A DNA stretch of 64,000 nucleotides, taken from assembly GCF_031348265.1 (NCBI RefSeq), contig NZ_CP133771.1, positions 3,720,001 to 3,784,000 of the forward strand, read 5' to 3'. Below the pieces are notes generated by a model, which saw only the letters and a list, made by a program, of their open reading frames with translations, was not told the origin of the DNA and did not search any database. The DNA is from Streptomyces collinus. Its GTDB lineage: Bacteria > Actinomycetota > Actinomycetes > Streptomycetales > Streptomycetaceae. Shown here piece by piece: positions 24,490 through 32,764 of the stretch. How positions within the stretch are numbered: the stretch's first letter is position 1; the number at the start of each line of letters is the position of its first letter. A program made the position numbers and the translations under genes.

Positions 24490-27063
24490 ATGAGCTCTGT
24501 ACGCGTATCCCGGCATGCCCGCATGCGGTTGATGGCGGCGGTGGCAACGGTCTGCGCCCTGTCCGCCGCGCCGCTCGCCCCCCAGGCCGTCGCTGCCGAC
24601 ACCTCGCCGTACACCGAGACCTACAGACCCCAGTTCCACTTCACTCCGGAGAAGAACTGGATGAACGACCCCAACGGCCTCGTCTACTACAAGGGCGAAT
24701 ACCACCTCTTCTACCAGCACAACCCGAACGGCAACTCCTTCGGCGACATCTCCTGGGGGCACGCGGTGAGCAAGGACCTCGTGCACTGGAAGGAGCTGCC
24801 GATCGCCCTGTCGCACGACGACGAGGAGTTGGTGTTCTCCGGCAGCGCGGTCGTCGACTGGAACAACACCACCGGTTTCGGCACGAGGAAGAACCCACCC
24901 ATGGTGGCGATCTACACCAGCGCCTACAAGGACGGCAGCAAGCAGGCCCAGTCGCTCGCCTACAGCACCGACCGCGGCCGCACCTGGACCAAGTACCGGG
25001 GCAATCCCGTCATCGACATCGGCTCCAAGGACTTCCGCGACCCCAAGGTCCAGTGGTATGCGCCGACCAAGAGCTGGCTCATGACGGTCTCGCTGTCCAA
25101 AGACCACAAGGTGCGGTTCTACTCGTCCAAGAACCTCAAGGACTGGGAGCTGCTCAGCGAGTTCGGGCCTGCTGGTTCGACGGCGGGCGTGTGGGAGTGC
25201 CCCGACCTGTTCCCCCTCGCGGTCGACGGCGACCCGGACAACATCAAGTGGGTGCTGGTCGTCAACATCAACCCCGGGGGCATCGCAGGCGGTTCGGGCT
25301 CGCAGTACTTCATCGGCGACTTCGACGGCAAGAAGTTCACGGCCGAGGACAAGGGCACCTACACCCCGCCCACCGGCACAGTGCTGCAGGACTTCGAGGG
25401 AACCGACTTCGGTTCGTGGACGACCACCGGCACCGCCTTCGGCCAGGGACCGGCAACCGGGGCGGTGGACTGGCAGGGGGCGGTCTCCGGCTTCGACGGC
25501 AAGGGCCTCGCCAACAGCTTCCACGGCGGTGACGGCGCCACCGGCACCCTGACCTCGCCCGAATTCACTGTTGGCAGCCCCTACTTGAACTTCAAGATCG
25601 GCGGCGGGCGGCATCCGCACGAGGCCGGAACCGTCCTGGACAGGACTCCTCCCGAGGGGAAGGTCCTCGCCGACTTCGAAGGCGGCACCTACGGCGCCTG
25701 GACAGCGACCGGGAACGCCTTCGGCACCGCACCAGCCACCGGCACCCTCCCCGACCAGGGCCAGGTCTCCGGCTTCCTGGGAGACGGGCTGGCCAACACC
25801 TACCTGAACGGCGACTCCACCACCGGCACCCTCACCTCACCCGAATTCACCATCGACAAGAAGCACATCAACTTCCTCATCGGCGGCGGCAACCACCCGG
25901 CCGACTCCGACAACCCCACCGCCGTCGAACTCCTCGTCGACGGCCAGGTCGTCCGCAGCGCCACCGGAAAGGACGCGGAAGCGCTCAACTGGGCCTCCTG
26001 GGACGTCAGCGACCTCGCCGGCAAGAAGGCGCAGATCAAGATCGTCGACAACAACAGCGGCGGCTGGGGCCACCTCAACGTCGACCACATCGTGATGTCC
26101 GACGCCTTGGCCACGCCTGTCTCCCAGGAGACGTCCGTCAACCTGCTCGTCGACGGCCAGGTCGTCCGCAGCGCCACCGGCACCGACAGCGAGAGCCTGG
26201 ACTGGGCCTCATTCGACATGCGCCCGTACGTCGGCAAGAAGGCGCAGATCCAGGTCGTCGACATGAACACCGCCGGCTGGGGCCACGTCATGGCCGACCA
26301 GTTCACCGCCGCTGACAAGCCCGCCAAGTCCGCCGTCCAGCTCACCGACTGGACCGACTACGGCAAGGACTACTACGCCGCGGTGTCCTGGGAGAACGCG
26401 CCGGGCGGCAAGCGCTACATGATCGGCTGGACGAACAACTGGGACTACGCCGGCTCCATCCCCACCTCCCCCTGGCGCGGCGCCCAGAGCATCCCCCGCG
26501 AGATGGCCCTGCGCACCGTCGACGGCCGCGTCCGGCTGACCAGCAAGCCGGTGAACAGCGTGAACTCCCTGAGGGAGAAGCGCCCGACAACCGCGACCGG
26601 CGTCACGGTCAAGAGCACCTCCAAGCCCTTGATCGCCCCGGCGGCCAAGGGCAAGGCGCTCGACATCGAGGCGACCTTTTCCCTCAAGGACGCCGAACGC
26701 TTCGGCCTGAAGGTGCGCACCGGAACAGGCGGCGAGGAGACCGTCATCGGCTACGACACCACGACCCAGGCGCTGTACGTCGACCGCACCCGCTCCGGCG
26801 CCGCTGACTTCCACAACGCCTTCTCCGACGCCTTCTCCAACAGCGTCCAGACCGCGCCCCTGAGGCCCAAGAACGGCAAGATCAAGCTTCGCATCCTCGT
26901 CGACTGGTCATCCGTCGAGGTCTTCGGCGGCAACGGCGAGGCAGTGATCACCGACCAGATCTTCCCCGACCCCTCCAGCACCGGCGTCGAGGTCTTCGCC
27001 GATGGCGGCGCCGCCACCCTCGAGCGCATGCAGGCGTGGCAGCTGAGGTCCATCTGGCGGTAA
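24490..27063 (+). CDS. Secreted GH32 levanase/inulinase-type enzyme with nested inserted domains
   Basis: An 857-residue exo-enzyme with a Sec signal (RLMAAVATVCALSAAPLAPQ, about residues 13-32). GH32 motifs: NWMNDPNG (nucleophile Asp, about residue 58), FRDPKV and VWECPDLF with the acid/base Glu. The propeller is interrupted after about residue 297 and resumes near 620 (AVQLTDWTDYGKDYYAAVSW). The insert contains two copies of a beta-sandwich module (DFEG...GTLTSPEF...GGG.HP, then LLVDGQVVRSATG...GWGH), the second copy lying inside the first. The C-terminal GH32 sandwich follows (ILVDWSSVEVF). It degrades extracellular fructan to sugars for the adjacent ABC importer. ATG at 24490 follows AAGGAG. 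Confidence 0.9.
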   Translation: MSSVRVSRHARMRLMAAVATVCALSAAPLAPQAVAADTSPYTETYRPQFHFTPEKNWMNDPNGLVYYKGEYHLFYQHNPNGNSFGDISWGHAVSKDLVHWKELPIALSHDDEELVFSGSAVVDWNNTTGFGTRKNPPMVAIYTSAYKDGSKQAQSLAYSTDRGRTWTKYRGNPVIDIGSKDFRDPKVQWYAPTKSWLMTVSLSKDHKVRFYSSKNLKDWELLSEFGPAGSTAGVWECPDLFPLAVDGDPDNIKWVLVVNINPGGIAGGSGSQYFIGDFDGKKFTAEDKGTYTPPTGTVLQDFEGTDFGSWTTTGTAFGQGPATGAVDWQGAVSGFDGKGLANSFHGGDGATGTLTSPEFTVGSPYLNFKIGGGRHPHEAGTVLDRTPPEGKVLADFEGGTYGAWTATGNAFGTAPATGTLPDQGQVSGFLGDGLANTYLNGDSTTGTLTSPEFTIDKKHINFLIGGGNHPADSDNPTAVELLVDGQVVRSATGKDAEALNWASWDVSDLAGKKAQIKIVDNNSGGWGHLNVDHIVMSDALATPVSQETSVNLLVDGQVVRSATGTDSESLDWASFDMRPYVGKKAQIQVVDMNTAGWGHVMADQFTAADKPAKSAVQLTDWTDYGKDYYAAVSWENAPGGKRYMIGWTNNWDYAGSIPTSPWRGAQSIPREMALRTVDGRVRLTSKPVNSVNSLREKRPTTATGVTVKSTSKPLIAPAAKGKALDIEATFSLKDAERFGLKVRTGTGGEETVIGYDTTTQALYVDRTRSGAADFHNAFSDAFSNSVQTAPLRPKNGKIKLRILVDWSSVEVFGGNGEAVITDQIFPDPSSTGVEVFADGGAATLERMQAWQLRSIWR

Positions 27064-27390
27064 CGGGTCAGAGGTCCGTACGCCCGCGAGGGTCCGCGTA
27101 CTCCACGCTTGGCACGGATGCGCGGCCAGCGGATCGAGGAAGGTCAGCACAGAAGCGTCCTCCTCGATCAGCATCACCGTTCCCACTCGGCTGATCGTCC
27201 GAGGCTCAGGGGAGCAACCCGCGCCCAAGCCGTAGGCAGCTGGCCCACCACGAGGTCCCCCTTGGCACGGATTCAGCACACATGACGACGGGAAACACCG
27301 CGAACATCCGAGAACTACTGAGGCGCGTTTCCCCAGCTCAGGCGCGCCACACTTGAGATTCGCCCAGGTCAGGGCCCTGCCCAGGAAAAA
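27064..27390. other. 327 bp between the levanase and att copy 3
   Basis: No gene is supported. A single TGACGAC at about 27281 lies at the distance where a distal arm pair would be expected (about 110 bases before the core), but no second copy is present, so the arm of unit 2 appears eroded. Confidence 0.4.
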
Positions 27391-27433
27391 CTCCTAGAGC
27401 GGGTGTCGCAGGTTCGAATCCTGCCGGGGGCAC
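27391..27433 (+). repeat. att copy 3 (short, one mismatch)
   Basis: 43 bp matching tRNA-Arg from the anticodon loop to the A of CCA with one change (CTCCTAGAGC). The terminator hairpin is missing. Immediately to the right begins the interior of a SpoIIE phosphatase gene, so this copy marks a recombination junction with deletion of the flanking att sequence. Confidence 0.85.
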
Positions 27434-28363
27434 GCGGTCCCCGTGGAGGTGCCCCAGGAGGACGGCGTCCGGGTCCACCCGCCCCTGCTGGACGGCGGTG
27501 ACCAGGTGGGGGTCATGGCGGTGACGCTGGACAGCGTCGACGACCACGACCGCCGCCTGCTGCTCAGAATCTCCGGCCTGGTGGCCGACCTCCTGGTGAC
27601 CAAGCACGGCTACTCCGACCTGTTCTTCGGTGTCCGACGCGGCGAGGCGATGAGCGTCGCCGCGGAGATCCAGTGGTCGCTGCTGCCACCGCTAGCGATG
27701 ATCATGCCCCGGGTCGCCGTGGCCGGGATCCTGGAACCCGCCAACGACGTGGGCGGCGACAGCTTCGACTACGCGCTCAACGACGACGTCCTCCACGTGG
27801 CCATGATCGACGCGATGGGCCACGGACTGGACGCGGCCACGATGGCCACCGTGGCCATCGGCGCCTACCGCCACGCCCGCCGCGCCGGCATCGCACTGCC
27901 GGAGATCTACGACTTCATGGACCGCGCCGTGGCAGAGCAGTTCGGTCCCGAGCACTTCGTCACCGCACAGATGATGCAGCTGGACACGACGACGGGGCGG
28001 GCGCAGTGGATCAACGCCGGGCACCCGCCGCCGATCCTCGTCCGCGACCACCGCGTCGCACAGCGTCTGGTCACCCCGACGACCCTTCCCGTCGGCCCCT
28101 GTGGTTCGGTGCCTCGAATCAGCGAGCTGGGGCTGGTTCGCGGGGACCGCCTCCTCTGTTTCACCGACGGAGTGGTCGAGGAGCACAAGAGCGGTGGGGA
28201 GGCGTTCGGGGAGGACCAGCTGATCGACTGCGTGAACCGATCGGAGAGGACCGGGCGCGGCATCCGGGCGGTGACGCGATCCCTGTCCCACAGGCTCAAG
28301 CAGGCGAGGGGCGGGCGGACCAGCGATGACGCGACCCTGCTCATGGTGGAGTGGCGCGGCTGA
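27434..28363 (+). pseudogene. PP2C-type SpoIIE phosphatase, N-terminus cut off at att copy 3
   Basis: The frame is open from the last base of the att repeat. The phosphatase domain is complete: AAEIQWSLLPPLA, then ILEPANDVGGDSFDY and MIDAMGHGLDAA with the metal-binding aspartates, VTAQMMQLDTTTGRAQWINAGHPPP, LLCFTDGVVEE and SDDATLLMVEW. The front retains only the tail of a GAF-like sensor, whereas relatives have 100 or more extra residues. Such enzymes dephosphorylate STAS anti-anti-sigma proteins, and a STAS gene lies 1.2 kb downstream. GTG at 27443 might still start a 306-residue protein, but without its own promoter it is likely inactive. Confidence 0.75.
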
Positions 28364-28644
28364 CCTCTCGCCCCCGCCGTCCGACACCGTTGTGCCGGCC
28401 GCGCCCGGCGGCGACGGCCCTTCAGCCCGAAGGACGGGAACTGCCGGCACGCGCTGAGGCATTGCCGGGAGATCACCCGGCCGGTACTCCACTCCACGTG
28501 GCCGCTGCTCCGCGCCGCAACGAAACGCGGAGTAGTGTGGACAGTACCGAGGGCATCTCGCACACCGGCTTCCACGCCGGGTCGTCCCCGGCGAAAGATG
28601 AAACCCGGGCCGCCGCAGAGGCGGCCCGGAGACGGGTCCGCATC

Positions 28645-29240
28645 ATGTCGGCGACCTTGTACCCAACCCTGCCGCACCCCGAGCCCGTCGCAACCCCGGC
28701 CGCGCGTCTCGCACTGAAGACCGACCGCCCCTCCAGCGGACTCCTGGACGGAGCCTGGTGGCCCCGTTCCCGTGATCTGCTGAGCGAACTGCCGGCACTC
28801 ACCGACGTGTTGGATCCCCTGTGGGGCCGCATCACCCGCATCGCCGTAAACCCGGAACACTGGCCGGTCATCCCCCGCACGGTTCCCGTGGACGGCCACA
28901 TCGTCAAGGTCGGCTGGTTCACCCGGAGATCGACCCCCACAAGCTGCTGCTGCTCTCCTACGGCACCGGCCGCTGGGATCTCCTGGTCATCCCGCCCGAG
29001 ACCGGGGCGGAGTCGGCGGCCCGGCTGATGGAAGCCGCGTCCGACCACGACGGCCCGCCCCTGACCGCGAGCGCGCTCATCGCCGCGGACGAGGCCCGGC
29101 ACGGCGTCCTGGCGGCCGACCAGCCACTGGACCCGGACGAGGCATGGGAGTACGAGGGCGGCGCCTCCACGGTGTCCGTAGCCGTTCCCCAACAGACCGG
29201 CCCGCCCGGCCGGGCCAGCCGACTGATCATCGGTATGTGA
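28645..29240 (+). pseudogene. DUF5994-type protein with a single-base deletion
   Basis: Reads as one family in two frames. The first part (28645 to about 28930) includes GLLDGAWWPRSRDLLSELP and ends HIVKVGWFT. The second part (to 29240) continues EIDPHKLLLLSYGTGRWDLL to LIIGM in the next frame. The break falls in ACCCGG where the family sequence WFTPEIDP requires one more C. DUF5994 proteins are small actinobacterial proteins of unknown role often found near anti-sigma/STAS genes, as here. Either a genuine inactivating deletion in a C-run or a sequencing error. Confidence 0.75.
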
Positions 29241-29250
29241 GGTGGCCGCC

Positions 29251-29562
29251 ATGAACGCCTTTCTGACAGCCGCCGCCTTCGTGGTCCTCATCGCAGCGGC
29301 GGCGTACGTGATCCACCGGCTCGACCTCCAGCACGCCGACAGGATCGCCGCGTACCGGTACAGCACCCCCCGGCCCGGCCGCCGCGGCCACGGCACGCCG
29401 CAGCCGCACCACGCACCACGGGTGATCATCCGGGCTCCCCGCCGACCGCTTGGCCGCGCCTCTGAACCGTCGGCTCAGTCCGCGGCGACGCGTGCCCGGG
29501 GCGTACACCCGGGCCCTGGGCAGCGCGAGGAGCGGCCGGGACCCGTGGACGGAGGCATCTGA
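29251..29562 (+). CDS. Small single-pass membrane protein
   Basis: 103 residues: one N-terminal membrane helix (AFLTAAAFVVLIAAAAYVI, about 3-20), then a basic, proline-rich cytoplasmic tail without recognisable domain. GAGGTGG precedes the ATG and the gene begins 10 bases after the DUF5994 stop, so they form an operon with the STAS gene. The C-terminal half is low complexity and may not be under strong selection. Confidence 0.5.
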   Translation: MNAFLTAAAFVVLIAAAAYVIHRLDLQHADRIAAYRYSTPRPGRRGHGTPQPHHAPRVIIRAPRRPLGRASEPSAQSAATRARGVHPGPGQREERPGPVDGGI

Positions 29563-29584
29563 GCAACATCTGAACCGAGGCGTC

Positions 29585-29971
29585 ATGACTCTTCCGCAGC
29601 TGAACATCTACCGGCACGACCGGGACAGGCGGGCACTGGTCACCCTGGCCGGTGTGATCGACCCCGCCACCGCGCCCCAGGTGCACGCCGCTCTGGAGCG
29701 GTGCCTGCAGGACGGCATCGCCCTCATCGACGTCGATCTGACCACCGTCGACCGCTGTGACAGCAGCGGCCTGCGCGTCTTCCTCGACGTGTCACGGCAC
29801 GCCGCCGAGACCCACGCGTCCTTGCGGCTGCACCACCCCTCCCCGCAGACCGAGCGACTGCTCACGGACACGGGCTCCGACCGTCTGCTCCGTGCGACGA
29901 GACCGGGAGGGGCGCGGCCTCAGCGGGCCGGGCGCCGAGGAGATCGCCACACGGAGCGGGCCGCCAGGTAG
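29585..29971 (+). CDS. STAS-domain anti-sigma factor antagonist
   Basis: A 128-residue anti-anti-sigma protein. VTLAGVIDPATAPQVHAAL is strand-helix 1 and VDLTTVDRCDSSGLRVFLD carries the conserved phosphorylatable Ser in CDSSGL. Unphosphorylated STAS protein sequesters the anti-sigma kinase and frees an alternative sigma factor; the SpoIIE phosphatase upstream would be its activator. No kinase gene is nearby. The last 40 residues are basic and outside the fold; the gene end overlaps the convergent gene at 29920 by about 50 bases. Confidence 0.85.
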   Translation: MTLPQLNIYRHDRDRRALVTLAGVIDPATAPQVHAALERCLQDGIALIDVDLTTVDRCDSSGLRVFLDVSRHAAETHASLRLHHPSPQTERLLTDTGSDRLLRATRPGGARPQRAGRRGDRHTERAAR

Positions 29972-30090
29972 AGCAGATCGGCGATGAGGAGCAGTACACC
30001 GGCGGAGGTCAGATAGAGCATGCCGTCGACGCCCGCCCCGATGGCGATCAGAGCGATTCCGGCGACGAGCAGGGTCAGGAACAGGACCAT
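29920..30090 (-). CDS. Very small hydrophobic membrane protein
   Basis: 56 residues with two membrane helices (LFLTLLVAGIALIAIGAGV and YLTSAGVLLLIADLLYLAA) and a basic C-terminus. Last gene of the AmaP/Asp23 run on this strand, 113 bases after AmaP. Small two-helix proteins accompany Asp23 clusters; no function is assigned. Confidence 0.5.
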   Translation of the reverse strand: MVLFLTLLVAGIALIAIGAGVDGMLYLTSAGVLLLIADLLYLAARSVWRSPRRPAR

Positions 30091-30203
30091 GCGGAATGCC
30101 TCCCTGGAGAGAACCGCGGCGTAGATGACTTTGGGGCAGTCGTGAATACCTGCCCTGCGAGCCACAGACCGGGTCCCCCGTTGGGAGTCAGGCCCTGTGG
30201 ATC

Positions 30204-30797
30204 TCAGCCGACGCGTCGTGCGTGGTGGCGGACTTCCTTGAGTCGGACCTTCGAGGGGAGGCGGTCCAGGCCGGCCGAGTCCCGCGCGTTCGCGAGTGTT
30301 TCCCGGCTTAGTCGTCCCAGAGTCCGCGCTGGATTCGCATGAGGCTCCAGCAACAGCCGCACGCGCGCAGCCGGAGCGGAGCTTCGGCCCGTCAGCCGTA
30401 CATGCGCCCCCGAGACCCCGTCCAGGGCCTGTGCCTCTTCCTCGATCACGTCCTCCAGTGTGCCGCCGTCGAGCCGGGCCGCCGCCCCGTCCCCGCTGTC
30501 GACGAGGACGCCGCCCAGGTGGCGCCTGCGCTGTGCGAGGAGCCACCACAGCAGCAGGACCAGCAGCACCGCGAGCACCGCGATGACGGTCGGCCACCAC
30601 CAGCCTTCCTCCCGCCACCGGGTGCGTCCCTCGGTGCCCAGCACCACGTCGTCCGGCCCGCGGAAGGGCCACCAGCCCGGCATGCCGAAGTCCCAGCGGC
30701 GCGGCAGGTCCAGCCCGCCCAGCAGCACGGCGCCGCCCAGGGCGAACAGTCCAAGGCCGAGAAGCCCCAGCAGCACCCGGTTCACTGTCCTGAGCAT
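30204..30797 (-). CDS. amaP: Alkaline shock response membrane anchor protein AmaP
   Basis: A 197-residue anchor with two N-terminal membrane segments (LLGLLGLGLFALGGAVLLGG, then TVIAVLAVLLVLLLWWLLA) and a cytoplasmic domain of Asp23-like fold at about 110-190. In Staphylococcus AmaP tethers Asp23 to the membrane during envelope stress. ATG at 30797 is preferred, with GAGGT seven bases upstream; GTG at 30806 is the alternative. It follows the DUF6286 gene almost without gap. Confidence 0.8.
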   Translation of the reverse strand: MLRTVNRVLLGLLGLGLFALGGAVLLGGLDLPRRWDFGMPGWWPFRGPDDVVLGTEGRTRWREEGWWWPTVIAVLAVLLVLLLWWLLAQRRRHLGGVLVDSGDGAAARLDGGTLEDVIEEEAQALDGVSGAHVRLTGRSSAPAARVRLLLEPHANPARTLGRLSRETLANARDSAGLDRLPSKVRLKEVRHHARRVG

Positions 30798-30807
30798 CGG
30801 GATCACC

Positions 30808-31494
30808 TCAGCCCTTCTTCGGACGCCGGACGCGCACGGTCAGCGCGGGTTGCCAGGCGAGACCCAAGGACGTCGCGGCTTCGCCCAGCGTGGCGTCCAG
30901 GTCCGCGCGGACCTCCGCGAGATCGCGGAAATGGGCGCGCGCCAGGGCTTTGACCTTCCGGCGGCCGACAGCGACCCGTGCCGACTGGACACCGGGCACC
31001 TGCACGGCCCGGTCGCGCAGAACCAGGGCGGCCGCGCGGCGGTCGAGCCCGGCGCGGACCTCCCCTGTCCCGGGGATACCGGTGGACTGCCGCATGGGCA
31101 GCAGCCTGCGCAGTCCCGGCGTCACCGCCAGCAGGAAAAGCCACAGGCCGAGGGCCATCGCCACTGCGGCCCCGACGATCATCCAGACGTCATCCAGTGG
31201 CCGTGTGGCCAGTTCCTCAGCAAGCCGCCGCCGCCAGCGCATCGCAGACCGACCTGCCCGGACCGAGACCACGTCGTACAGGAGCAATCCGATGGCCGCG
31301 GCGGACAGCAGGGCCACCAAGGCCGCGGGAATCCGCCGCGTTGACCAGAAACGGCGCGCCGACCGGCCTGGTTCACCGGTCGCCGCCGTCTTGGCCCCGC
31401 CCGCCCCGGTGCCGTCGGCGGACGGAGCTGCCTGTCCGGGTTCGGGGGGAAGGTCGCTGTCACCGGTGGGCTGCCGCCAAGTGTTCGCGCTCAT
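30808..31494 (-). CDS. DUF6286-type membrane protein of the Asp23 cluster
   Basis: 228 residues: a polar, disordered N-terminus (1-50), two membrane helices (AALVALLSAAAIGLLLYDVV and DVWMIVGAAVAMALGLWLFLL) and a C-terminal alpha/beta domain resembling AmaP/Asp23 (VQVPGVQSARVAVGRRKVKA). The ATG overlaps the stop of the upstream Asp23 gene by four bases (ATGA), showing translational coupling. Probably part of the same membrane stress complex. Confidence 0.75.
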   Translation of the reverse strand: MSANTWRQPTGDSDLPPEPGQAAPSADGTGAGGAKTAATGEPGRSARRFWSTRRIPAALVALLSAAAIGLLLYDVVSVRAGRSAMRWRRRLAEELATRPLDDVWMIVGAAVAMALGLWLFLLAVTPGLRRLLPMRQSTGIPGTGEVRAGLDRRAAALVLRDRAVQVPGVQSARVAVGRRKVKALARAHFRDLAEVRADLDATLGEAATSLGLAWQPALTVRVRRPKKG

Positions 31495-31937
31495 CTCACC
31501 CTCTCCTGGTCCGTGTGGCGCGTATGCGCCGAGTGCAGCCTCTCGACCGACACCGCAAGGTCGGACACCTCCATGCCGGCCCATGTCCTGAGCCGGTCGG
31601 TAACCTCCCGGCGCACGGCGGCGCACTGCGCCCCGATGTCGGACGGATAGCCGAGCTCGACGGTGATGCGCATCCGTGCCTCGCCGAGCGCCGCCTGCTG
31701 TCCGTCGGCGGACTCGGCGTCTCGTCCTGCGGTATCCCGCTCCGGTGCCCGCCGCACGGAAGTGGTCACGCGTGGCGTCCGGCGGCCGGGGGGTACGTGG
31801 TCGACCGAGTCGGTGAACCGGCTCAGCGCCACGCGCGCCACGTGGGAAGCGATCTTCGCAACGACCCGGTCGGCGATGGTGATCGCACCGCGCTCCCCAC
31901 GGGGAATGCCCGGACGCAGATTGGCTTCACCGGTCAC
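31491..31937 (-). CDS. Asp23/Gls24-family envelope stress protein
   Basis: 148 residues. GAITIADRVVAKIASHVARVA is the family's N-terminal helix, and MRITVELGYPSDIGAQCAAVR and VSDLAVSVERLH are the characteristic strands. A 35-residue polar insertion (about 55-90) separates the halves. GTG at 31937 shares one base with the preceding stop. Second Asp23-like gene of the operon. Confidence 0.82.
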   Translation of the reverse strand: MTGEANLRPGIPRGERGAITIADRVVAKIASHVARVALSRFTDSVDHVPPGRRTPRVTTSVRRAPERDTAGRDAESADGQQAALGEARMRITVELGYPSDIGAQCAAVRREVTDRLRTWAGMEVSDLAVSVERLHSAHTRHTDQERVR

Positions 31938-32161
31938 TACCGCCAGTCTCCCCGTGCCCGTCGCCGGTCATCGCGGATCCGCTCCTGCCTGTCCCGGCGG
32001 CGAACGAAGTCGCCCGGTTCGAGATCGCCTTCCACGAACCGCCCGACCACGAGTCCGACGACGCCCAGCCCAAGAACCAGCAGGAAGGCCCAGAAGTCAC
32101 CGAAGTACGCGGCGAAACCCAGCGCCATTCCGGCCATCAGGCCCACCACGGCTCTACTCAT
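31937..32161 (-). CDS. Small DUF2273-like membrane protein
   Basis: 74 residues: AVVGLMAGMALGFAAYFG and FWAFLLVLGLGVVGLVVGRF form two helices, followed by a charged tail (RRRDRQERIRDDRRRARGD). ATG at 32161 has AAGGAG seven bases upstream. Small proteins of this type sit between Asp23 genes and are thought to help membrane attachment. Confidence 0.7.
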   Translation of the reverse strand: MSRAVVGLMAGMALGFAAYFGDFWAFLLVLGLGVVGLVVGRFVEGDLEPGDFVRRRDRQERIRDDRRRARGDWR

Positions 32162-32199
32162 CACGCGCTCCTTCACTCACGCGGGCTGCTCCGCCTCGG

Positions 32200-32631
32200 C
32201 TACTGGATCCGCTGCCGCTCTTCCCCTTCGTCCTCCTCGTCGGGGAGCTTCACATCGCTGACCATGATGTTGACTTCCACGACTTCCCGGCCCGCCATCC
32301 GCTCCACTGCGGAAATCACGTTCTCGCGCACCTCACCGGCCACGTCCGTGATGGAGACGCCGTAGTCGACGACGATCTCCAGATCGATGGCCGCCTGCTT
32401 CTCGCCGACCTCGACACTGACCCCACGCGTGGCGGACCTGCCACTGCCGGCACCGGGCATCCGCTCCCGCATGGATCCCATTGAGCGCGCGAATCCGCTG
32501 CCCAGGGCATAGACGCCGCGCACGTCCCGTGCTGCCATTCCGGCGATCTTCTCCACCACCACATCGGCGACCGTCGTCCGGCCACGAGAAGCGGGAGCGC
32601 CACTGCGCCCTGCGCCGGTGATCTCGGTCAT
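32200..32631 (-). CDS. Asp23/Gls24-family envelope stress protein
   Basis: 143 residues. TTVADVVVEKIAGMAARDVRG and AIDLEIVVDYGVSITDVAGE, then VVEVNIMVSDVKLPDE, match the Asp23 fold closely, and the tail is acidic. First gene of the minus-strand operon running to 29920. GGGAGGA lies eight bases before the ATG, and a TATAAT hexamer lies 46-51 bases upstream. Confidence 0.88.
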   Translation of the reverse strand: MTEITGAGRSGAPASRGRTTVADVVVEKIAGMAARDVRGVYALGSGFARSMGSMRERMPGAGSGRSATRGVSVEVGEKQAAIDLEIVVDYGVSITDVAGEVRENVISAVERMAGREVVEVNIMVSDVKLPDEEDEGEERQRIQ

Positions 32632-32676
32632 CGGGATATTCCTCCCTCAGAGGCCCACCCGGATCTCTTTTCTACG

Positions 32677-32682
32677 ATTATA
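32677..32682 (-). promoter_or_regulatory. Candidate -10 hexamer TATAAT of the Asp23/AmaP operon
   Basis: The minus strand reads GGAATATAATCG in an unusually AT-rich patch of the divergent spacer. TATAAT is a perfect -10, but no TTGACA is visible 17 bases upstream (CCGGCA there), so an alternative sigma factor or an extended -10 type is possible. Confidence 0.45.
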
Positions 32683-32764
32683 TTCCTGTTAGGGCGCATT
32701 GCCGGAATTGAACACTGCGAGGCGCGAGGGTCGGACAAGTCGCCTGAAAGAGGGTGCGAGGCCG

